Source: Salticus scenicus
Lineage: Eukaryota > Arthropoda > Arachnida > Araneae > Salticidae
Direction: 5' to 3'
Length of the DNA: 64,000 nt
Assembly: GCA_963930645.1 (NCBI GenBank)
Contig: OZ005648.1
Location: 198,097,542-198,161,541 of the forward strand
Shown: positions 57,420-64,000 of the stretch, in pieces
Position numbering within the stretch: position 1 is the stretch's first letter
Layout of the letters: each line of letters starts with the position of its first letter
Position numbers and translations under genes: made by a program
Notes under the pieces: generated by a model
Told to the model about the DNA's origin: nothing
Seen by the model: only the letters and a program-made list of their open reading frames with translations
Database searches by the model: none

Positions 57420-58014
57420 CATTTTTCACTGCAATCATATTACAATATTTAGTAATAAAATACTGCAATTAATATCTCTATTCTATTCATCTAATCTTAT
57501 TTTACATGAATTTAAAAGTAGAATTTTTTTTTCCCCCCATATATTAAAAAAAAAAAAAATAAATAAAAAAAAATTGCATGGGGTACTTTTTAACAAAAAG
57601 ATTCTACTACTAAAATCTAATTTTGCTATGAGAAATAAATTGCATAGCAGTTTTCTCATTTTCACTTTTATTTTCATTTATCTTAATATTCCTTTTCACA
57701 TTTTCAAATCATGCTACATGATCATTGTAGGTAGGACTATATGTTGTATCTTTTGAACTATGCAGTTTCTCAAACAGTTTAATTATGTAGGGGCATGTGG
57801 TTTTCTTTTATGTGGGGCCATTCAGTCACTAAACTGACATGAGTCACTACCCCTGCATTTTAAGTCTGGTAAGCATAGATCATGTAAGGCATTTTGTCTG
57901 TGATCATCTTTTGAAGAAATTATAGTGAGCTATTGCTCAAGATTTTATTTCCTTTACTATCTTCTGTTTACAAATTTTGAAGTTTTACAATTCACTTATC
58001 ATAGTTTTAAAGAA

Positions 58015-58594
58015 ATGGACAATTTAGAGATGGAACCCTCAACTTCTACAGCTTCATGTAAAAGGTACTGTTGCAACCCATTTGAAAAGTCAAGTCACAA
58101 TTGCTGTAAGAAAAACTTAAGAAATGTAAGCAAGAACTTGGTGAAAAAATTTACTTTTTTGAAACAAGATTACAAAATTTGTGATACTTGCCGTAAAGAA
58201 TTAAATTAAAAGCATGTACTGAGAAGCAATTACTAGTTAAACAGAAAAAAATAGAATCTAGTTCTGATGATGAATTTGGGCAAACAGATTCTTTGTGTAC
58301 CCCAGAAAAGAAGCTTTAAGTTCATTGAGCAAAACTTTGATTGCTTTAAGTGAGTCACCTCTACGGAAAAAACAATTATATCAGAAGAAATATCCCCAGG
58401 AAAAAATTAAGAAAACAGCAGCAGTATTCAAAAGCACAATATTGAATATACATTCAGATCCTGAAAAAGATGCTTTTCCTCTTTCCTCTGATCATGAAAT
58501 TATTGGACAACTAAAGGAAAAAATTAACTTTACAAAAGATAAAAGCATTAGAATGCAAATATTGACTTCTCTCCGAAAAAGCCAGAAGTTGTAA
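58015..58594 (+). pseudogene. Transposase 5' fragment, frameshifted and truncated
   Basis: ATG at 58015 opens MDNLEMEPSTSTASCKRYCC, followed by CCNPFEKSSHNCC and YKICDTCRKEL, the same CCNP ... H ... ICDxCR pattern as in the complete transposase at 23911. The frame ends at 58209. An adjacent frame continues KACTEKQLLVKQKKIESSS to about 58320 and a third from about 58320 gives LIALSESPLRKKQ and QLKEKINFTKD, aligning with residues about 90-175 of the intact protein. No helix-turn-helix remainder or catalytic domain follows. It is inactive, with at least two frameshifts and a 3' deletion. Confidence 0.85.
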
Positions 58595-58639
58595 AAAATA
58601 TTGTATCCCTAACCTGTAACTATCTTCAGAAGAAAAAAA

Positions 58640-59107
58640 ACTGTATGAAGTGAGCAGAAAGCTCATTATTTTATTTCACTATGATCCCATTGCTATCCCA
58701 TTCTGAAATTTTCAGCACACATAAAACGAATTATCAAGAGAAATATATATATATTTTTTCAGATTAAAAAAAATGTGTTGAGTTATTGAAGGTCAAAGGT
58801 AAAAATGTTTGACCTTGAAATGAAAAATTTGAAAAATATGTGCACATGATATATTATTTGAAAGCCTGTATTATAAGCTTTCTAATGATACCAAATTTAT
58901 ACCTCTAAGTCAATTAGGGAAGAACATATGGGCACATTTGTAATACAAGAATTTTGAAAATTTGCATTTTTGATGCAGACTTTTTATTCAGTAAAATTAA
59001 TTTCTATATAAACCTAATATCTGAGCCCAATAATAATAATAATAAAAAATTAAGAGGATCAGGTTAAGAATGTTACTTTTTTTCGTTGATTTGACTTGGA
59101 ATGACCC
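58640..59107 (-). repeat. Inner right inverted repeat, mosaic
   Basis: On the minus strand the first about 150 bp match the inner left repeat (AACATTCTTAACCTGATCCT), but the remainder (CTAATTGACTTAGAGGTATAA, GAAAGCTTATAATACAGGC, CCTTTGACCTTCAATAACTC) matches the outer type. This implies gene conversion or template switching between repeats. Confidence 0.75.
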
Positions 59108-59598
59108 TGACGTTAGTATGAATACACTGATAGATGTTACATTTTAATTTATAACTCAGCATCCCATGGCAATCCCATTCTGAAAATCGCAGTAATTATA
59201 GATAATAAATGCAGGAACAACATATATTTTTTAAAAGAAAATAAAAAATGCACTTTTTGAGTTATTGAAGTTCAAAGGTCAAAAAGTTTGACCTTGAAAT
59301 GAAAAATTTTAAAAATGTGTGCATGCGATATATCCTTTGAAAGCCTGTATTATAAGCTTTCTAATGATACTAAATTTATACCTCTAAGTCAATTAGGGAA
59401 GGACATATGGGCACATTTGTAAAACAAGAATTTTGAAAATTTGCATTTTTGCAGCCCTGTATATCAAAAACTAAAAGAGGGAGAGACTTATTAATTGGTA
59501 CAGATTCATTTCTCTATAGAACAAATAAATGAGCCAAATTTCATAGAAATCTGAGGGGGTCAGGTTTTTTGCTTCGTTGATTTGACATGGAATGACCC
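59108..59598 (-). repeat. Outer right inverted repeat
   Basis: Inverse partner of 56328-56830 with only scattered substitutions. Confidence 0.85.
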
Positions 59599-59806
59599 AT
59601 ATATTTGTATTATCATTTCAACAATTATATATATATATATATATACAATAACTGCCGCTTAATAGATTCACTGGTTAATAAAATCAGCCGCTTAATCTGA
59701 TCAAATTGCCAGGACCGGAATCAATACAAACTACTTTTAAAGCCGCCGGTTAATAAACTCAAAAATATCCTTTACGCACCCTAAAAAAAAAATATTTACA
59801 CTGAAA

Positions 59807-59839
<33 letters not shown>

Positions 59840-59982
59840 AAAAAAGAAATTAAAGCACAACAATCCCTGCGTTATCGCTCATTGTCGAAAATTTTACACT
59901 TGCAGCATAGTTACAAATTAAACACGATTTGCAAATGATATATATATATATATATATAATTTGCAAATCGTGATAATTAAGA

Positions 59983-60024
<42 letters not shown>

Positions 60025-60209
60025 TTTTAATTATTAAAAGACAATTTCTAGTTCCTAATTTGAAATAACTATAAATCAAGAAATTTAAGCTGGAAGATCT
60101 TAAATTTACAAGAAAAACGTGAACTTTTGGTAAAGTAATGATGATTTACCTCAAAGAAAAGCGCATAGGAACTTGGAATGCGTTTAATTTACTTATATCG
60201 AAGGGACAA

Positions 60210-60253
<44 letters not shown>

Positions 60254-61265
60254 GCTCAAAAAGAAAATAAACAAAAATCTTTAAATGTAAATTAATTTTA
60301 ACATTTTTATAAATATAAAAATAGAACAAACATATGTTTATTCCTTATACAGAAGAAAATATACGTATACATTTATTAAAAAATATTTAACAAACATACA
60401 GTGTGAAATCAAAGTTGCAAGATAATTGAATTTTGGATTAAAAGTTCTCATGAAAAAATGTTTAAAATTGTACAAAGAAGCTCCTTTTTCAAAAGAAACT
60501 ACTTTTTACCGAAAAACATAAAAAGAAATTTGATTTTTCAGCATTTTTTTTTTCTTTTTCCAAACAGAAAATGTGACAACGTAATTACGTTACCTTCCGA
60601 AATCAGAAGAGAAATGTTATTTAGCTTTGTTTAGGCAGCAAAATAATAAGTGGATGGGATAAAAAAAAAAAAAAAAAAAAAAAAGAGAAAGTAAAGGAAG
60701 AGAAAGTAAAGGAGAGACAGAGACAGAGAGAGGAAAAAAAAAAAGGTTTTAAATATTTTGTAGTCTTTTATTTTTCTTTAATTTAGAATTTGATTCAAAT
60801 TTCAAAGATGTAAAATAAATAAATTTATAAATAAAAATAAAAAATAAAATAAAATAAATATACTTCTGCATTTTTATTTTTCTTATTGAAATGCAAAATT
60901 GTAACAGTATTTCATATATATGACGAAATTATAAGGCAAATTGCGCAATTGTAAATAAGCATGCACAGCGCATAAATTCTAATAAAATCGAAACAGGCTA
61001 ATTATGTTAGTTTATAATAATATCAAATAAAGTAGCTAATTACATTAATAATAATAAAACACAAGAAAAATAAAACGACCAAAAAGATAATAATAATAAT
61101 GATAATCTGGTGTGTTAAAACAATACAACTTCCAGTACCCAAACTATTTAACATATTATACACTCTTATTGAACAAATCAAACACATATCAATTTTTCTC
61201 TCAGAGCAAAAGACCGTATGCATACGTCGTAAAGACATATAAAACAGATAAATAATGAGTTAAAA
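59599..61265. other. AT-rich part of copy B, no gene
   Basis: Empty site for the piggyBac-type MITE is at 59692-59695. Long (AT)n tracts are at about 59938-59958, 59987-60020 and 60213-60250. The last replaces about 1 kb found in copy A. T homopolymer 59808-59835, A homopolymer 60661-60684. Confidence 0.6.
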
Positions 61266-61460
61266 AAAAAAAAAAATTCTTATCAGGTCGGAGGAAGACA
61301 CGACCCTTCGTCAGGCGAACAAAGGAGACACGAGTGCTGCAATCAGAGCGGTTGTGCTTACTTTATTCGCCTGACAAAGGGTAGTGCATTCTTTCGATCC
61401 GAAACAATTGTTGCGAGTTCTAGCATTTTCTGGTGTTTATTCAAAGTTTTGTACTAATTA
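61266..61460. repeat. Head-to-head hammerhead-like motifs (copy B)
   Basis: Nearly identical to 52566-52760. In the plus-strand motif stem II reads CAAAGGGTAGTG instead of CAAAGAATCGTG, so the two copies differ in the arm of the predicted stem. Confidence 0.45.
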
Positions 61461-61732
61461 CCAATTTCTAAAATTTAAAACAGACCTACTCAATCAGGAT
61501 AACTAGTAATCAAATAATACATGCGAAACGACACCTAATAAATATAATAATATGCTTTTAAAAAATTAAAGAACACGCTTTTATAGAAATGTGAACTAAA
61601 AAGCACAAAATATCTATCTTGGTATTAAAATGTAGGGTAAGAGAAATCGGGTGAGTGACACACCATAATATTTACATACATTTAAATCTTTAATTAAAAT
61701 AATTTAGAATTAAACAAAAACCATTTTTAAAA

Positions 61733-61804
61733 AATCTCCCCTGACTGGGCTCGAACGCTAGACCTTTAGGTTCGTAGCGCGGCGCTCTACTTCACAGCCA
61801 CGGA
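61733..61804 (-). repeat. tRNA-like sequence (copy B)
   Basis: Identical in sequence to 53033-53102. Not a functional tRNA for the same reasons. Confidence 0.5.
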
Positions 61805-61919
61805 GTTCACGTAGGGAAAGTCTTTTTTTACAATATAGATTTTTTGTTTGCTCCCAGAGCGGTTACAAACATACATGCACGTGAAGCTAATAAAAGCGTG
61901 TTAAAAACAAGTTTATGCA

Positions 61920-62648
61920 GCAAAATTGAAGAAAGTCGTTATTAGAGTCGTTTTTGAGATATTGACTTTTGGTTTCTCTTCAGATTTTTACCAAAATTCA
62001 GAAAGCTGAATTATTCATCAGAAACGATGAACTACATACGAAAGGATATTTAGAAGGGAGTTAATACGGTGAGTTTGGAAAAAAAATCCTGTACGAAAGG
62101 ATATTTAGAAGGGAGTTAATACGGTGAGTTTGGAAAAAAAATCCTGTACGAAAGGATATTTAGAAGGGAGTTAATACGGTGAGTTTGAAAAAACGCCTTT
62201 TGAGCCTTTTTTAAGAAAGGCACAAACGAGATCTGAAATTGAGCTACTATTAATTTTCCTTAAGTAATCAACTAATACATATTAAAGGACATCTAAAAGG
62301 GCCTTTATATAGCAACTTTGAAGAAAATCGTTTTAGGTGTTTTTGAACTACAGATGTACGATCCCACTTCTGGTTTTCCAATTTTCATCAAAAGTTGAAA
62401 AAATCATTTGTACACTATGACCTGCTTTAATTTTAAAGTGTCGTCGTTATTTCTTTGTTAGTTTTGGAGATATAATCGTCAGAAGATTCTACACATACAT
62501 ATGCACATACGCGCATAAATACTGAATAATTGCAAATTTTTTTTTTTAAACTCAGGTGACCTTAACACTTGTAAATCAGATGAAAACTTGATATCGATTT
62601 TTTTGACTGAATACAGTACTTCCATTACCTACTGTAGTCGGGTAATGG

Positions 62649-62665
<17 letters not shown>
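61920..62665 (+). repeat. HINE-like repeat (family E, copy B)
   Basis: Same as 53220-53960, with three tandem units at about 62028-62190 and the same terminal hairpin ACTTCCATTACC / GGTAATGGAAGT, here followed by a longer A-run (62653-62681). Confidence 0.75.
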
Positions 62666-62683
<18 letters not shown>

Positions 62684-62824
62684 GGGTGGGGGGAGGGTAG
62701 AAAAAAGAACTTGTAAAATTTGCAATAGTAGTTTTCGGTCACAATGCCTCACGACACATTTTTCGGCAAAAAGAATAAAATAGAAATGCTTTCTTGCTGT
62801 TTTCCGGAAGATCTTGTGCCTAAT

Positions 62825-62977
62825 ATTTTCACATGACGAAGTATCGCAATTAAAGTTTTTCTAACCAAAAACGGTTGTTGCGTATTTCATGGTATTTATT
62901 TAGTAAATTCTTATCTTTATATAATAATCATTCATTTATAAATCACAGAAAATCACGTCAATATAATAAAATGAAAT
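62825..62977 (+). repeat. Third hammerhead-like fragment (copy B)
   Basis: Counterpart of 54105-54310, interrupted at its right by the hAT element. Confidence 0.4.
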
Positions 62978-63476
62978 CAGGGGTGGCGCCAGCTAGGGGG
63001 CCGGGGGGGCACAGGCCCCCCCTTCAGGGAGTCTGTGACCCCCCATCGGGGTATACTACTAAAATCTCTCGGGGGGGGGGGAATAATACAAAATTTTCAG
63101 TTTTTCTACTTTTGACAGCATTTTTCTTTCCTTGTACAAATTTGGAGCATTCCAGTTTTTCCATTCTATATTCAATAGAAGAAAGTATTAGATTCGTAAA
63201 AATTTTTCAGCTTCCAGTTTTCCATGAATATACACGTTTTGAGAGATCCAGAACACGTTTTGAGCACGATATTTTTAGAAAATGTGTGTCTGTGGTACGA
63301 TGATCTCCAAAACCACGAGGAGTACTAACAAATGGAATGGTACAAATATTAACACTAATATTATTAACAGTATTGCAGTTTTTGATAAATACTTATATAA
63401 TAAACTCTCTTTATGTAGTGTCCCCCTGTCGGGGAGGTGGTGTCCCCCCGTCGGGGAATTTCTGGTGCCACTACTG
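62978..63476. mobile_element. hAT-type MITE, 499 bp, private to copy B
   Basis: Ends CAGGGGTGGCGCCA and TGGTGCCACTACTG form imperfect inverted repeats. Flanked by the exact 8-bp duplication AATGAAAT (62970-62977 and 63477-63484), single in copy A near 54257-54264. GC-rich subterminal blocks (GGGGGCCGGGGGGGCAC, CCCCCTGTCGGGGAGG). The interior 63150-63305 is a minus-strand family B HINE-like tail, including the CTTTCTTCTATTGAATAT hairpin sequence. No transposase. Confidence 0.92.
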
Positions 63477-63484
63477 AATGAAAT

Positions 63485-64000
63485 TGAACATTTCTATAAT
63501 AATCTTCAATAAAACAAAATTAAAACGAAAATGATCTATCACTACAACGCATTATAATAATTTAGCATAAACAAATAGTCAACTAATGAAAAAAAAAAAA
63601 GTTCTGAGCGGTATATTATGCAGATTAACCTAATAAATTACCTTCAGTAACAAAAATCTTAAAATTAATTACAGTCTTATGCAATTATGAACCCAGTAAT
63701 TGGATGTTGGTGGTATTCTTTCTTTGAAACAACAACGTATTATATTACATATCATTAGTTAATAATTATCTCTGGCAAATTGTCAAATCTTTTGTTTATT
63801 AGAATCCCTAAATAAGTAACTGTTTGAATGCTTTTTCAATGCATTTTAAGCAAACCATATCCTTCTGACAAACTTCCTGTAGTACATTTTGATTAAAGAT
63901 TCTGTATAAACAAATTATTAACTGAAAAAAAAAATCTATGTGAATTTCAGTGTAGGATTTAAGAATATATTCATTTTCTTGATGTATTAAAACGGTTAAT
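63485..64000. other. AT-rich end of window, part of copy B
   Basis: Nearly identical to 54265-54784. No gene. Confidence 0.6.

Larger units (their letters stand above)
56328..59598 (+). mobile_element. Non-autonomous transposon with stacked inverted repeats
   Basis: The 3271-bp element starts GGGTCATTCCATGTCAAATC, ends in the complement and is flanked by ATAT (56324-56327 and 59599-59602). Copy A has the exact empty site ACATATATATTTGTATTATC with a single ATAT. Inside the outer repeats (56328-56830 and 59108-59598) lies a second pair starting GGGTCATTCCAAGTCAAATC (56831-about 57345 and about 58640-59107). The flanks of the inner pair are inverse copies of each other (CTAACATCA and TGACGTTAG), so this is one element with doubled ends and not a nested insertion with its own duplication. 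The centre holds a broken transposase fragment. Confidence 0.88.
55122..64000 (+). repeat. Large tandem duplication, copy B (cut by window end)
   Basis: Direct repeat of copy A with two private transposons (56328-59598 and 62978-63476) and without the piggyBac-type MITE or the 1-kb segment of copy A. The first 190 bp are a headless type I SINE body, matching 48477-48670. Confidence 0.9.

Noticed and set aside
56831..59107. Simple nested insertion of a second transposon
   Set aside because: No 4-bp duplication flanks the inner element, and the flanking bases are inverse of each other, so a doubled-end element fits better.
62875..63303. 142-codon open frame
   Set aside because: It crosses a hAT insertion boundary and a captured repeat tail. 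No homology recognised.

Overview
This is a strongly AT-rich piece of an animal nuclear genome, most likely an arthropod and perhaps a spider or another chelicerate with long introns. That guess rests on the host gene and on the density of transposon debris. The only host coding sequence I can support is two consecutive minus-strand exons (19770-20105 and 11229-11344). They encode Ig domain 1 and the start of Ig domain 2 of a turtle/IGSF9-family neural adhesion protein. They join in phase across an intron of about 8.4 kb, so most of the window is probably intron of this gene.

Everything else is repeats. (1) A complete DNA transposon at 22924-27116 has long terminal inverted repeats, a GATA target duplication and an uninterrupted 786-codon transposase ORF with a likely D453/D536/D577 triad. 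A related defective element at 56328-59598 has two inverted repeats stacked inside one another and a frameshifted 5' fragment of a similar transposase. The superfamily (Sola-like) is tentative. (2) Several non-autonomous DNA transposons have exact target duplications: hAT-type at 528-804, 14771-15967 and 62978-63476; piggyBac-type at 49790-50017; Tc1/mariner-type at 20419-20960, 42597-42809 and 43775-44724; and a TA-flanked element at 6410-6683. (3) Many copies of a repeat superfamily combine short tandem units, a GTCY/GACA microsatellite and, where the end is preserved, a terminal hairpin. This is the architecture of Helentron-associated interspersed elements (HINEs, such as DINE-1). (4) There are tRNA-derived SINEs of at least two kinds, and a C-rich tandem repeat inside a larger element at 44891-46145.

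From 48477 to the end, a unit of about 6.6 kb is tandemly duplicated (copy A 48477-55121, copy B 55122 to at least 64000). Insertions private to one copy leave exact empty sites in the other, which fixes three transposon boundaries and target duplications. The left part of the duplication is visibly more diverged than the right part. Inside the right part, and once near 3.2 kb, lie degenerate hammerhead-ribozyme-like motifs of the type known from Penelope-like retroelements.

Apart from the two Ig exons there is no recognisable host gene, and no true tRNA, rRNA or CRISPR array.
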